Assembly: GCA_030432635.1 (NCBI GenBank)
Contig: JAUIMB010000008.1
Coordinates: 114,422 to 178,421, forward strand
DNA from: Bacteroidia bacterium
GTDB taxonomy: Bacteria > Bacteroidota > Bacteroidia > Flavobacteriales > Flavobacteriaceae
Length of the DNA stretch: 64,000 nucleotides
Direction: 5' to 3'
This document shows positions 16,506-26,279 of this stretch, in pieces. The translations under genes and the position numbers were made by a program. The notes under the pieces were generated by a model. The model made no database searches and was not told the origin of the DNA. It saw nothing but the letters and a program-made list of their open reading frames with translations. The first letter of the stretch is position 1. Each line of letters begins with the position of its first letter.

Positions 16506-19337
16506 TTATAAGTTATTTATAGTCCAAGACACGTAGTATTGAGAACCAATTAAACCTGTACCAAATGCTGTGAAATATTCATCCTGAAGTAAGTTAGCTG
16601 CGCCGACTTTTATGGATGATTTTATACTTGGGATTCTATAGTTTATTTGAGCATCTATAACATGGAATGCTGGCACTTCGCCATCACCAAAAGAAGCCTC
16701 CCAATAATAATTATCACTCCATCTCCAAGCAACATTAAAGCCAAAATTTGTGAATAGATCTGTGTTCCCGAAAGAGGCCTTTACCTTATGGTCAGGAGTA
16801 TTGAAGTTTGTTCTAAAGTCAGGGTTGGATTTAATATCAAAATCCAAATGAGCGTAAGTATAGTTAGCACTTAAATCAAAGTCCTTAAAAACTTTTGTTG
16901 ATAATGAAATCGCAGCACCATAGGAATTTACTGTTTCTTCGGAATTAGTGTAAGTTTGATAGACATTAACATCTCCATTATCCAGTGCTGCCAATATTTG
17001 TTGCGTATCAGGGTTTAATCCAGCTACAGAACTAGGGTCGTTAGGATCGTAACCTGTAAGATTGAAATTGGATACATTTCCATAAAGTGGTGCTATTACA
17101 GATTCGTTCGCCAAGAAATCCTTATAAGAGTTGTAATATGCTGAGGCATCAATAATGAGGTTGTTTATTTTGCCTCGATAGCCTACTTCAAATGAACTAA
17201 CACGTTCTGGTTTAACGAAATTTGAGTTGCCAATAAAATTACTTCCATTAGAACTTATATCACGATTAGCATTAGCTAATTCGCCTGCAACAGAGACAAA
17301 TAATGAATTAGTGTAGGCTGCTGCCGCAGATTGTGTAATTGTAGAAGGTTGCCCTAAGTTGTTCTGGGCAAACTGACTTACAGAATAATCTCTTTGATAG
17401 CGATCACCAATATCGGATGCTCCACCAACAAGTGTTCCTAGGGCAGTTTCTAAACCAATGTAAAGCGATTGAGTGTCTGGGTTTCTGAATCCTGATTGAA
17501 ATGAAGCTCTAAAATTATGATTTTCATTAACAGTTAAACCAGCAGAAATTCTTGGTGATAAAAATCCGTCAAACAATTCAGATTTATCATAGCGCACTGA
17601 TCCAGTTAGTTTTAATTCAAGGCTTTCACTCAGCTCTAATGATTTTTGTAATTGAGTATAAATACCCAACTCAGAATAAGTAATTGGACCATTCGAATCG
17701 GCATAAATGGTTCCAAAAGAGTTCAATCGATATGTTCTGTACGAACCACCAAGTTGTATTTCAGCAAACTCGATTTTATCACCAAAATTATAGTTAACGT
17801 CACCATGATAAATTTGCGAGTTATCTCTAAAAGCAGATCCTGTTAAAAAATTGGTTTCACTTGTGACTTTATCAAAAGCTTGTTGAAATTCAGGGGTGCC
17901 TGGTTCAAACCTTCCGGTTTCCGCAGCTTGCCTTGCCAAGACATGTGCTTGAGTCTCGTTTATACCTCCGAGAGTAGCACCGACAAAAGTTTGAATGTAT
18001 TGACCAAACCAATCTTGATGCGATTTCCAAGCTTGTAAAAGATTTGGGCCAGCCACATCCATGACATAAGTGTCTCCTGCTTTGTCTGCAGTAATATAAC
18101 CTCTTACAAAGAAATTATTGTTTCTAATTTCTAGTTTGTGTTGCTGTAAAAAGAAGTTATCGATTCTGTAGCGTTGTGCACCTTGATATATGGTTGATCC
18201 AGAACCAACCTTACCAACGTATTGAATTTCAAAATCATTTGCCCATGGTCGGTAGTAAAGTCCCCAATCAGCCTTAATGCTTTCAGCATTATAATCGGTT
18301 AAGTCGACTTCTCTATAACCTGTTCTACTCACATTTACATCAGGTATTAAAGCTTGGATATTAGCCGGAGCAATGTCTCTGATATTCGCTGAAACATTAT
18401 CACCATAAACATTGACGCCATCATAATTTATATTGGATTCGCGAGTTCCGCCAGCCATGTCTTTATCATCATAGTTTGTAGCGAACCAATCTGTACCTTT
18501 TAAATAACCAAAGTTAACTTTGGCTGCAAAACGGTCACTGAACTTATATGCCATTCTGATACCAACGTCTGTGTAATCATTATTTCCAGCAGCTTCCTGA
18601 GAGGTGATTCCTTGTTTTACATAGCCACTGATCCCTTGGTGGTCAAAAGGACTTTTACTTCTCATGAATAATATACCATTGAAGGCATTTGCACCATACA
18701 GCGCAGAGGATGCACCTGGAAGTAGTTCTACGCTCAAGACATCGGTCTCGGTCATACCCAAAAGGTTTCCAAGAGGGAAGTTGAGTGCAGGAGCCGAGTT
18801 GTCCATACCATCAACTAACTGTACAAACCTTGTATTGGCAAAAGTTGCGAAGCCACGTGTGTTAACAGACTTAAAAGTTAAACTATTTGTATTTATATCC
18901 ACACCTTTCAGGTTTTCCAAGCCACCATAGAAATCTGCAGATGCCGTTGTCTTTATTTCCTTTAAGCCAAAACGTTCCACCGTAACAGGAGATTCAAAAA
19001 TACGTTCTGGTGTTCGCGATGCAGAAATCACGACTTCGTCAAGAGAGGTTCCCTCTACCATTGTGATATCTACAGTTTGGGGATTTGTGGTGATATCCTT
19101 TGTCACAGTATCAAACCCAACGCTACTTACCTGAATTGTAAAAGGTGGTTCTTGATCTATTGTCAAAGTGAAATTTCCATCATAATCTGAAATGGTTCCT
19201 GTGGTTGTTCCGACAACAATAATATTAGCTCCAGGTAAAGGGATACCATTATTGTCGACAACTTTACCTTTAACTGTAGTTTGTGCAAAAGTTAAGGCAC
19301 AGCAAAACAGTGTCATAATCTTTAAAATTGTCTTCAT
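16506..19337 (-). CDS. TonB-dependent outer-membrane receptor with carboxypeptidase-like N-terminal domain
   Basis: 943 residues. Signal peptide (1-19, ending TFAQ), then a carboxypeptidase-regulatory-like beta-sandwich (about 20-100; KGKVVDNNGIPLPGANIIV), a TonB box/plug domain (about 105-235; DEVVISASRTPERI, LLPGASSALYGANAFNG), and a 22-strand-type barrel to the C-terminal YYVSWTINNL. It would import a large ligand across the outer membrane using TonB energy. It is not a clear SusC and no SusD follows; instead a GDSL lipoprotein gene follows after 22 nt. The substrate cannot be read from sequence. Confidence 0.93.
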   Translation of the reverse strand: MKTILKIMTLFCCALTFAQTTVKGKVVDNNGIPLPGANIIVVGTTTGTISDYDGNFTLTIDQEPPFTIQVSSVGFDTVTKDITTNPQTVDITMVEGTSLDEVVISASRTPERIFESPVTVERFGLKEIKTTASADFYGGLENLKGVDINTNSLTFKSVNTRGFATFANTRFVQLVDGMDNSAPALNFPLGNLLGMTETDVLSVELLPGASSALYGANAFNGILFMRSKSPFDHQGISGYVKQGITSQEAAGNNDYTDVGIRMAYKFSDRFAAKVNFGYLKGTDWFATNYDDKDMAGGTRESNINYDGVNVYGDNVSANIRDIAPANIQALIPDVNVSRTGYREVDLTDYNAESIKADWGLYYRPWANDFEIQYVGKVGSGSTIYQGAQRYRIDNFFLQQHKLEIRNNNFFVRGYITADKAGDTYVMDVAGPNLLQAWKSHQDWFGQYIQTFVGATLGGINETQAHVLARQAAETGRFEPGTPEFQQAFDKVTSETNFLTGSAFRDNSQIYHGDVNYNFGDKIEFAEIQLGGSYRTYRLNSFGTIYADSNGPITYSELGIYTQLQKSLELSESLELKLTGSVRYDKSELFDGFLSPRISAGLTVNENHNFRASFQSGFRNPDTQSLYIGLETALGTLVGGASDIGDRYQRDYSVSQFAQNNLGQPSTITQSAAAAYTNSLFVSVAGELANANRDISSNGSNFIGNSNFVKPERVSSFEVGYRGKINNLIIDASAYYNSYKDFLANESVIAPLYGNVSNFNLTGYDPNDPSSVAGLNPDTQQILAALDNGDVNVYQTYTNSEETVNSYGAAISLSTKVFKDFDLSANYTYAHLDFDIKSNPDFRTNFNTPDHKVKASFGNTDLFTNFGFNVAWRWSDNYYWEASFGDGEVPAFHVIDAQINYRIPSIKSSIKVGAANLLQDEYFTAFGTGLIGSQYYVSWTINNL

Positions 19338-19475
19338 TTTAGGGAATTAGTTAAAATTTAGTAAAGCAATATAAATAATTTAATCATACTGAAATGAAAA
19401 AAAATATAAAAATTATGCGTGCATAATATTATTTTAACAGATTAAGCTTTAAAATTTATAGATATCACAAAAAAG

Positions 19476-19512
19476 AAAAGCTGAAAATGCGTTTCTTGCA
19501 TTTTCAGCTTTT
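19476..19512 (-). terminator. glmS terminator
   Basis: Perfect 15-bp stem (AAAAGCTGAAAATGC with its complement) and a 7-nt loop, followed on the minus strand by CTTTTTTG. It lies 27 nt beyond the glmS stop codon. Confidence 0.88.
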
Positions 19513-19539
19513 TATTTCCCATACTTTAGGTATGTCGTG

Positions 19540-21387
19540 CTATTCCACGGTAACCGCTTTTGCCAGATTACGAGGTTGATCTACATTTTTTCCAAGCATT
19601 AACGCAATATGGTAGGATAATAGTTGTAAAGGTATGGTTGTTAATAAAGGTGTTAATGATTCGATAGTTTCCGGAACTTCGATGACATGGTCAGCCAATT
19701 CTCGAACCTGTTTATCGCCTTCAGTAACGATACCAATTATTTTGCCTTTTCTCGATTTTATTTCTTGAATGTTGCTAACGACCTTTTCATAATGTCCTTT
19801 TTTGGTCGCAATAACGACGATAGGCATGTTTTCATCTATCAAGGCAATTGGACCATGTTTCATTTCGGCAGCTGGATAACCTTCAGCATGGATGTATGAA
19901 ATCTCCTTTAATTTTAGTGCACCTTCCAAGGCTACAGGAAAATTGAATCCTCTTCCCAAATAGAGAAAGTTACTGGCGTTTTTGTAGATTTCCGCTATCG
20001 ATTTCACATAGTCATCAGATTCGAGCGCTTTTTTTACTTTGTCAGGAATAAGCTCAAGTTCGATCATTTGGTGTCTAAATTCAGAGCTTGAAATAGTTCC
20101 CTTCGCTCTCGCTAAACGCAATGCTATAAGTGTTAACACTGTAATTTGCGTTGTAAAAGCCTTAGTTGATGCAACACCAATTTCTGGTCCAGCATGTGTA
20201 TAAGCTCCAGCATGTGTTTCCCTAGAGATGGAAGAGCCAACAACATTGCAAACCCCAAATACGAATGCACCTTTGGATTTTGCCAATTTAATGGCTGCTA
20301 GGGTATCAGCGGTTTCACCAGATTGCGAAATGGCAATGACGATATCCCTATCTGTAATAACCGGATTTCTATATCTAAATTCGGAAGCATATTCAACTTC
20401 AACAGGTATTCGTGCTAAATCTTCAAAGATATATTCTGAAACCAATCCAGCGTGCCAAGACGTACCACAAGCGACCACTATAATTCGGTCGGCATTAAGG
20501 AACTTTTTCATATTGTCCTCGACGCCTGACATCTTAATAATGGCTTCATCAGTGCGCAAGCGACCTCTAAATGTGTCACGAATGGCATTTGGTTGCTCAT
20601 AAATTTCCTTGAGCATGAAATGGTCATAACCTCCTTTTTCAATTTGCTCGAGGTTGAGTTGCAAGGTTTGGATATAATTATCTACTAACGAATCGTCTTT
20701 GATCTTTCTTATTTTAACACCTTTGTGACGACGTACCACAGCCATTTCCTCATCTTCCAGATAAATAGCGTTTTTTGTGTACTCTATAAAAGGCGAAGCA
20801 TCACTAGCGATGAAAAATTCATCTTCACCAATACCAATCGCCAGTGGGCTACCTAATCTTGCTACGACTATTTCATTGGGTTTGTTTTTGTCGAAAACTG
20901 CAATGGCATAAGCACCAATTACTTGATTAAGTGCTATTTGAACTGCCTTACCAAGCTTTATGTTCTCATTCTTCTTAACGTCTTCGATTAGGTTAACCAA
21001 TACTTCAGTGTCAGTATCAGATTTAAAGGTATATCCTCTGCTTATAAGCTCCTGTTTGAGCGACCCGTAATTTTCAATAATACCATTGTGTATGATAACC
21101 AAGTCTCCTGAGTTGGAATAATGAGGATGGGAATTGATGTCATTTGGAACACCATGGGTTGCCCATCGCGTATGGCCAATTCCAAGCGAACCATGGGTTG
21201 AAATCTCACTTTCAAGTTTGTGTTCTAAATCAAGGACTTTCCCTTTGGTTTTGGATAGTTTTATGTCTGTTCCGTCATAAAGTGCAATTCCTGCACTGTC
21301 GTAACCTCTGTATTCTAATCGTTTCAGTCCTTTAAGAACTATTGGATAGGCTTCTCTATGCCCTATGTAGCCGACAATTCCGCACAT
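19540..21387 (-). CDS. glmS: Glutamine--fructose-6-phosphate aminotransferase (isomerizing)
   Basis: 615 residues. The N-terminal nucleophile is C2 after Met removal (MCGIVGYIGHREAYPIV). The glutaminase domain (1-240) includes GHTRWATHG and HNGIIENY. Two SIS domains follow (about 290-430 and 465-600) with VACGTSWHAG and SQSGETADTLAA for sugar phosphate, and the C-terminal PRNLAKAVTVE tail. It makes glucosamine-6-phosphate for peptidoglycan and LPS. It is the last gene of a row with a GT5-type protein and a DUF4270 lipoprotein; it starts 25 nt after DUF4270. I saw no glmS ribozyme in the short leader. Confidence 0.98.
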   Translation of the reverse strand: MCGIVGYIGHREAYPIVLKGLKRLEYRGYDSAGIALYDGTDIKLSKTKGKVLDLEHKLESEISTHGSLGIGHTRWATHGVPNDINSHPHYSNSGDLVIIHNGIIENYGSLKQELISRGYTFKSDTDTEVLVNLIEDVKKNENIKLGKAVQIALNQVIGAYAIAVFDKNKPNEIVVARLGSPLAIGIGEDEFFIASDASPFIEYTKNAIYLEDEEMAVVRRHKGVKIRKIKDDSLVDNYIQTLQLNLEQIEKGGYDHFMLKEIYEQPNAIRDTFRGRLRTDEAIIKMSGVEDNMKKFLNADRIIVVACGTSWHAGLVSEYIFEDLARIPVEVEYASEFRYRNPVITDRDIVIAISQSGETADTLAAIKLAKSKGAFVFGVCNVVGSSISRETHAGAYTHAGPEIGVASTKAFTTQITVLTLIALRLARAKGTISSSEFRHQMIELELIPDKVKKALESDDYVKSIAEIYKNASNFLYLGRGFNFPVALEGALKLKEISYIHAEGYPAAEMKHGPIALIDENMPIVVIATKKGHYEKVVSNIQEIKSRKGKIIGIVTEGDKQVRELADHVIEVPETIESLTPLLTTIPLQLLSYHIALMLGKNVDQPRNLAKAVTVE

Positions 21388-21412
21388 AATGTTTCAGTTG
21401 TTTGGTTCAGTT

Positions 21413-23065
21413 TTAGTTATCTGGTTCTGTAAAAATTATTTCCAAATATAACTTTTTTTCCTCGTCACCAGTCAAATTGCCATATAATATGGTTCCTCTT
21501 GGCGATACGATTGAACTTACTGGCACACTTTCTTCAGCATTACCAGATGTCAAGACATCAAATTGTGGCTGGTTGCTTTCTAGATTGATGTTTCCTGAAA
21601 CGGCAAGACCTAATTTTACATTGGTTGAATCTCGTAAAAGAAGGTTGTTAATATGTTCGGTGATTTTGATTTTATACTTAATTCCATTTCCATCGACATC
21701 ATCACCTTCACGTTCTAAACGACCAAGATGATTTGTTCGTGAAAAGAGCGGAGAATTTGTGTTTGCTGCGTCTAAAAAATAGTCGGTTAACGGTATTCTG
21801 TTTTTCGTATCATATAAAAAGATACGCTCAGGTTCGTTACCATTGACCATATTTTGGTTGACGTATACTACGAGATTGGCTTCATTTATCAATTTTTTAT
21901 TACTGACAAATTTTCCATCTTCGTCTGTTTCAACAAATTCGTTCTTAAATGTTTCAAACACATTATCTGTAGTGTCATCATCGTCAATATCATCACCATT
22001 GAACAATTTAATTTCAGCGACCGAACCTTGCCCTCCTTTTAGGAACAAGTTAGGGTCACCACTGCTCTCGTCACCTGAAGGGATTGTAAAGTCATTAGAT
22101 ATAAAATTGACTGTATTTCCAGTAAAATTCAACACATAGGTCAATGAGGTTGTATCACCTTCAGAGAGCTCATTATCCTTGGTATAGTACAATGTGATAT
22201 TGGAACTGCTTGAAGCAAGATTAAGAAGAGTCATGTTTCCAGAACCATCAATAGGTTCTGCCTTGATGTATATTCCCCTAAAATAGTTTCTGAAATTATT
22301 CAGGTTACTGAGTTCGGGTTGACCAGACATCGCAATGATTTTATTGAACCAGTATCCAATGCCCAATTTTAGTCTTAGCGTTGGTGCCAAACGTGCTGTG
22401 AGCTGGTCGTCTTCATTTGTTAGTTTGATTTGTTGGTTGCTAGGTACAAAGTTGTCTAGATCGATATTGTCATCAACTACGTCTAAAACAGGAATCTCTT
22501 CACCTTCTAATATTGAAGGGCTAATATTATCCAACCCTGTTGACATATTTGAATAATACAATTGAGGGTCGTTGATATCTTCTTCACCACCTGGATTAAT
22601 GTCTCTTAGAAAGTAATTGTTTTCAAATAGAGAAAGTTTAATTGGAGCATTGCCAAATACCGAATCCAATTCGTATTCAATATCACCTTCTTCGGTAATA
22701 TTTGTAGCTGTGGCGAAATATGGAATACTCAAAATAACGGAGTCGAGTACGACATTTTCACCAAAATCAGGGTTAATGGTAGAGGAAGACATTTGTGAGA
22801 CAATGCTTGCTGTTGTGGTCCCATAATTAGGGTCATTGTACACACCTAATAAATTTAGAGGTAGATTATTGGTTTGCACAGGGTCTAACGTTTTGGTATA
22901 AGCAATGACATCAAAATCCCTTGAATTTACACCAAAATGGGATGCGTTGTCATTATTGATTATATCAGAGTCTATGTTTGCAAAATCCTTATCACAGGCA
23001 ATGAAACTGCTCACCAGTAGGATTAAGGCTGCCAGATTTTTTAGGGCTATGTGTCTTCTTTTCAT
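21413..23065 (-). CDS. DUF4270 outer-membrane lipoprotein
   Basis: 550 residues. Lipoprotein signal peptide with lipobox SSFIAC (lipidated C24) followed by an acidic linker. The body matches the Bacteroidota DUF4270 family in layout: FDVIAYTKTLDPVQTNNLPLN, then NYGTTTASIVSQ, LDSVILSIPY, and a beta-rich C-terminus. Function is unknown. It sits between the GT5-type gene and glmS, an arrangement I recall as common in Flavobacteriia, suggesting a link with cell-envelope polysaccharide. Confidence 0.85.
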   Translation of the reverse strand: MKRRHIALKNLAALILLVSSFIACDKDFANIDSDIINNDNASHFGVNSRDFDVIAYTKTLDPVQTNNLPLNLLGVYNDPNYGTTTASIVSQMSSSTINPDFGENVVLDSVILSIPYFATATNITEEGDIEYELDSVFGNAPIKLSLFENNYFLRDINPGGEEDINDPQLYYSNMSTGLDNISPSILEGEEIPVLDVVDDNIDLDNFVPSNQQIKLTNEDDQLTARLAPTLRLKLGIGYWFNKIIAMSGQPELSNLNNFRNYFRGIYIKAEPIDGSGNMTLLNLASSSSNITLYYTKDNELSEGDTTSLTYVLNFTGNTVNFISNDFTIPSGDESSGDPNLFLKGGQGSVAEIKLFNGDDIDDDDTTDNVFETFKNEFVETDEDGKFVSNKKLINEANLVVYVNQNMVNGNEPERIFLYDTKNRIPLTDYFLDAANTNSPLFSRTNHLGRLEREGDDVDGNGIKYKIKITEHINNLLLRDSTNVKLGLAVSGNINLESNQPQFDVLTSGNAEESVPVSSIVSPRGTILYGNLTGDEEKKLYLEIIFTEPDN

Positions 23066-23155
23066 GTATTCAAATTATTTCTAGATCCTGTGTTGTTAAC
23101 TATTTAATAGATATTGAATGTTATTGCTCGATTTAGCCATTCAGGAATCTCATCG

Positions 23156-23965
23156 TTAATCTAAAACTTTTGTATTGTAGAATTCGGTGTAGTGGTCTGC
23201 AAAGTCTTCCATTGGAAAATATTGTAAGACAGGTTTGTCAGAAGCGTCTAGATATTCATCAAGTTCTTTAGGTAATTCTGACGATCCCTTGATCAAGGCA
23301 TCTGAGTTATCGATGGCAACCTTCATAAGGTTGTTGTAGGTTGGTTGTTCCAAAATCTTGATTTTGCTTTCCTCTACGTTATCGAACTTTACTTTGTTAA
23401 TCATGTTCTTATCTAACGTTCCTTCGAAAGTTTGATTGTATATTGAAGTCACAATTTTACTTTCGGTAAACAATGGCTCGTTTTTATAGAACTCTTTAAG
23501 GTACAATGGAAGCAAAGAAGCAAGCCATCCATTAACATGGATGATGTCTGGAGACCAATTTAACTTCTTAACCGTTTCTATAACGCCTTTCGCAAAGAAA
23601 ATGGCACGTTCATCATTATCATCAAATAAAGTCCCATCTTCGTCAGTCAATGTGGCCTTACGTTTGAAGTATTCTTCGTTATCAATAAAATACACTTGAA
23701 TTCTTTCTTTTGGAATAGACGCTACTTTGATAATCAAAGGCATGTCTAAATCATTGATCACCAGATTAATACCTGATAAACGAATTACCTCGTGCAACTG
23801 ATGTCTTCTTTCATTTATATTTCCATAACGTGGCATAAATATTCGTATTTGTCCGCCTTGCTTGTTTACCATCTTAGGAGCTTCAAATGACATTGAAGAA
23901 ATTTCAGTTTCTGGTAAATAGGGTACAACTTCGGAAGACACATACAATATTCTCTTATCTTTCAT
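23156..23965 (-). CDS. Glycogen/starch synthase-like protein, GT5 N-terminal domain only
   Basis: 269 residues from ATG 23963-23965 (a TTG nine codons earlier is possible but overlaps the promoter region). The start MKDKRILYVSSEVVPYLPE, the MVNKQGGQIRIFMPRYGNINERRHQLHEVIR segment and DIIHVNGWLASLLPLYLK belong to the Glyco_transf_5 (ADP-glucose synthase) N-terminal Rossmann domain. The expected KTGGL loop is replaced by TEISSM, and the entire C-terminal nucleotide-sugar-binding half (about 200 residues) is missing. It is probably not a working glycogen synthase; a regulatory or binding role is more likely. Divergent from panC. Confidence 0.8.
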   Translation of the reverse strand: MKDKRILYVSSEVVPYLPETEISSMSFEAPKMVNKQGGQIRIFMPRYGNINERRHQLHEVIRLSGINLVINDLDMPLIIKVASIPKERIQVYFIDNEEYFKRKATLTDEDGTLFDDNDERAIFFAKGVIETVKKLNWSPDIIHVNGWLASLLPLYLKEFYKNEPLFTESKIVTSIYNQTFEGTLDKNMINKVKFDNVEESKIKILEQPTYNNLMKVAIDNSDALIKGSSELPKELDEYLDASDKPVLQYFPMEDFADHYTEFYNTKVLD

Positions 23966-24000
23966 AAATGGGGTTTTTGGAATTAAAAACAAAAAACATG

Positions 24001-24047
24001 CAAAATTACAAAAATTTATGCAGATTGCCAGTAAAATATTAAGTTTG
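24001..24047. promoter_or_regulatory. Divergent -7 boxes for the GT5-like gene and panC
   Basis: Minus strand TAATTTTG at 24001-24008 points to the GT5-like gene (leader about 30 nt to the ATG at 23965). Plus strand TAAGTTTG at 24040-24047 points to panC (ATG 24073). Both match TAnnTTTG; -33 elements are weak. Confidence 0.5.
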
Positions 24048-24072
24048 CAGGCTGTTAAACTTTTGTTATTGC

Positions 24073-24924
24073 ATGAATGTTTTCAAAAATAAAGCGGACT
24101 TAACAAATCATATTAATGGGTTGAAGTTCGAACAAAAATCACTTGGCTTTGTTCCTACCATGGGAGCATTGCATCAAGGACACGCATCTCTAGTCAATAA
24201 AGGTTTAGAAGATAATGATGTCGTGGTCGTTAGTGTGTTTGTTAATCCAACCCAATTTGATAATGAAGACGACTTGATTAAATACCCGAGAACTCTCGAC
24301 GAAGATGTGCAGTTGCTCTCTGAAATTTCTGAAGACCGTATTATCGTATATGCTCCAACAGTTAAAGACATTTATGGTAAAACAGTCGCTTCGACATCGT
24401 TCAGCTTTGATGGGTTAGAGCATGAAATGGAGGGCAGGTTTCGGGATGGTCATTTTGACGGTGTAGGTACTATTGTCAAACGCCTTTTTGAAATTGTAAA
24501 ACCCGACAATGCCTATTTTGGAGAAAAGGATTTTCAGCAGTTGATGATCATTAAAACACTTGTTGAAAAACACAAAATGCCTATCAATATCGTTGGTTGC
24601 AAAATTCACAGAGCAGAAGACGGATTGGCTATGAGTTCAAGAAATACCAGATTAGAACCTAAGTACAGAAAAGTCGCTCCTTTCATCTATAAAACCTTAA
24701 AATCTGCCAAGAAAAAGTTTGGCACAGAAAGTGCTAATAAGGTAACGGAATGGGTAATTAAGCAATTTGCAGAACACAATTTATTAAAGTTGGAATATTT
24801 TATTATTGCAGATGCCAAAACCCTTAAAACCGTGAAACGAAAATCAAACCAAAAGTCATATCGTGCCTTTATTGCCGTATATGCTGGTGATATTAGACTT
24901 ATAGATAATATCGCACTAAATTAA
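24073..24924 (+). CDS. panC: Pantothenate synthetase
   Basis: 283 residues; ATP-dependent condensation of pantoate with beta-alanine. The nucleotidyl-transferase signature is [10 protein letters not shown] (28-37, with H34 and H37), NPTQF binds pantoate, and [11 protein letters not shown] is the KMSKS-like loop. The C-terminal domain ends [15 protein letters not shown]. Followed after 13 nt by panD, which makes the beta-alanine substrate, so the two form a pantothenate unit. Confidence 0.98.
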   Translation: MNVFKNKADLTNHINGLKFEQKSLGFVPTMGALHQGHASLVNKGLEDNDVVVVSVFVNPTQFDNEDDLIKYPRTLDEDVQLLSEISEDRIIVYAPTVKDIYGKTVASTSFSFDGLEHEMEGRFRDGHFDGVGTIVKRLFEIVKPDNAYFGEKDFQQLMIIKTLVEKHKMPINIVGCKIHRAEDGLAMSSRNTRLEPKYRKVAPFIYKTLKSAKKKFGTESANKVTEWVIKQFAEHNLLKLEYFIIADAKTLKTVKRKSNQKSYRAFIAVYAGDIRLIDNIALN

Positions 24925-24925
24925 T

Positions 24926-24933
24926 TATCTTTG
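24926..24933 (+). promoter_or_regulatory. -7-like box immediately before panD
   Basis: TATCTTTG ends 4 nt before the panD ATG (24938) and starts 2 nt past the panC stop codon. If used, the panD mRNA would be practically leaderless. No -33 TTG at the right spacing, so read-through from panC remains the main route. Confidence 0.35.
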
Positions 24934-24937
24934 CCTC

Positions 24938-25288
24938 ATGCAAATTCAAGTTGTAAAATCCAAGATTCATAGAGTGAAAGTGACAGGTGCAGACCTCAAT
25001 TACATTGGTAGTATAACTATTGATGAAGATTTGATGGATGCTGCAAATATCATTCAAGGTGAAAAAGTACAGATTGTCAATAATGACAATGGTGAACGCC
25101 TGGAAACCTACTGTATTCCTGGTCCACGAAACAGTGGTGAAATTACGTTGAATGGTGCAGCTGCCCGAAAAGTAGCTGTTGGCGACACACTTATTTTGAT
25201 TACTTATGCGTTTATGGATATCGAACGCGCGAAAACATTCAAACCTTCGTTAGTATTTCCTGATGAAGCGACTAATCTCTTAAAATAG
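24938..25288 (+). CDS. panD: Aspartate 1-decarboxylase
   Basis: 116 residues; pyruvoyl enzyme that makes beta-alanine from aspartate. The self-processing site is G24-S25 in NYIGSITID, giving the pyruvoyl group on S25. The substrate-binding R54-equivalent lies in [11 protein letters not shown], and [12 protein letters not shown] is the conserved pocket. Lies 13 nt after panC. Confidence 0.97.
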   Translation: MQIQVVKSKIHRVKVTGADLNYIGSITIDEDLMDAANIIQGEKVQIVNNDNGERLETYCIPGPRNSGEITLNGAAARKVAVGDTLILITYAFMDIERAKTFKPSLVFPDEATNLLK

Positions 25289-25292
25289 ACTT

Positions 25293-26246
25293 TTGAATAA
25301 AAAGACGGCCAAGATCCTAAAAATAATGCTCCCTTTATTGTTAGGAGTAGCTTTGGTATGGTATTCTTTATCAAAAATTTCTGTTGATGAATTATTTGAA
25401 TACTTTAAAAATGCCGATTATACCTTTATTTCATTAGGGTTGTTCTTCGGTCTCTTGAGCCATTTATCTCGAGCATATCGTTGGAAGTTTATGATAGAAC
25501 CTATGGGTTATACGTTGCGATTTCCAAATAGCGTGATGGCTGTCTTTGCGACTTATCTTGTGAACTATACCATTCCAAGGGCTGGTGAAATTACTCGTGC
25601 CACTATTTTGACAAATTACGAAGGTGTCCCTTTTGAAAAAGGTCTCGGGACTATTGTTGCCGAACGTATAGCTGATATGATGGTCATGATGATAATTATT
25701 GTAATCACGCTTTTTTTGGAGTTTGAGTTTATCTATCAGTTTTTTGTGGAACGATTTAGTCCATCTAAAATTATTGTTGCGGCTATCGGTCTTCTCGGTT
25801 TAGGTATTTTGGTTTTTCTTTTTATTAAAAAGAGTACGTCCAAAGCAGCGGTTAAAGTGCGTAGTTTTGTGAACGGGTTAATCGAAGGCGTATTGAGTAT
25901 CTTTAAAATGAAGCACAAATGGGCTTTCATTTTTCATACCTTGTTCATTTGGATAATGTACATTTTGATGTTTTATATAACCTCATTGGCTATTCCAGAG
26001 ACATCCAATCTTCCTTTGGCTGCTGTTTTGGTTGGCTTCATTTCGGCGAGTTTTAGTATTGCTGCGACCAATGGTGGAATAGGCTCTTATCCATTGGCTG
26101 TCTATGCAGCATTCTCAATTTTTGCAATAGCAAAAGAACCAAGCATCGCGTTCGGTTGGATCATGTGGTCGTCACAAACCTTAATGATTATTATTTTGGG
26201 AGGTTTATCTTTAATTTATTTGCCGATTTATAATAGAACTAAATAA
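25293..26246 (+). CDS. Lysylphosphatidylglycerol synthase TM-region/flippase-like membrane protein
   Basis: 317 residues with about eight hydrophobic segments. Family marks are SHLSRAYRWKFMIEPMGY, the VNYTIPRAGEITRATILTNYEGV motif typical of the LPG_synthase_TM (UPF0104/AglD-like) family, and the C-terminal AATNGGIGSYPLAVYAAFSIF. The soluble aminoacyl-transferase domain of MprF is absent, so it is a stand-alone membrane domain, possibly a lipid flippase or transferase. The best start is TTG (25293-25295), 4 nt after the panD stop; the first ATG is 11 codons later inside the first membrane helix. Confidence 0.85.
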   Translation: MNKKTAKILKIMLPLLLGVALVWYSLSKISVDELFEYFKNADYTFISLGLFFGLLSHLSRAYRWKFMIEPMGYTLRFPNSVMAVFATYLVNYTIPRAGEITRATILTNYEGVPFEKGLGTIVAERIADMMVMMIIIVITLFLEFEFIYQFFVERFSPSKIIVAAIGLLGLGILVFLFIKKSTSKAAVKVRSFVNGLIEGVLSIFKMKHKWAFIFHTLFIWIMYILMFYITSLAIPETSNLPLAAVLVGFISASFSIAATNGGIGSYPLAVYAAFSIFAIAKEPSIAFGWIMWSSQTLMIIILGGLSLIYLPIYNRTK

Positions 26247-26279
26247 TTTTTTAACTTTCCCACATTAATACCGCTAAAC

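Noticed and set aside
21143..21412. glmS ribozyme or glucosamine-6-P riboswitch
   Set aside because: The DUF4270-glmS gap is only 25 nt and shows no ribozyme core; this element is mainly known from Firmicutes.
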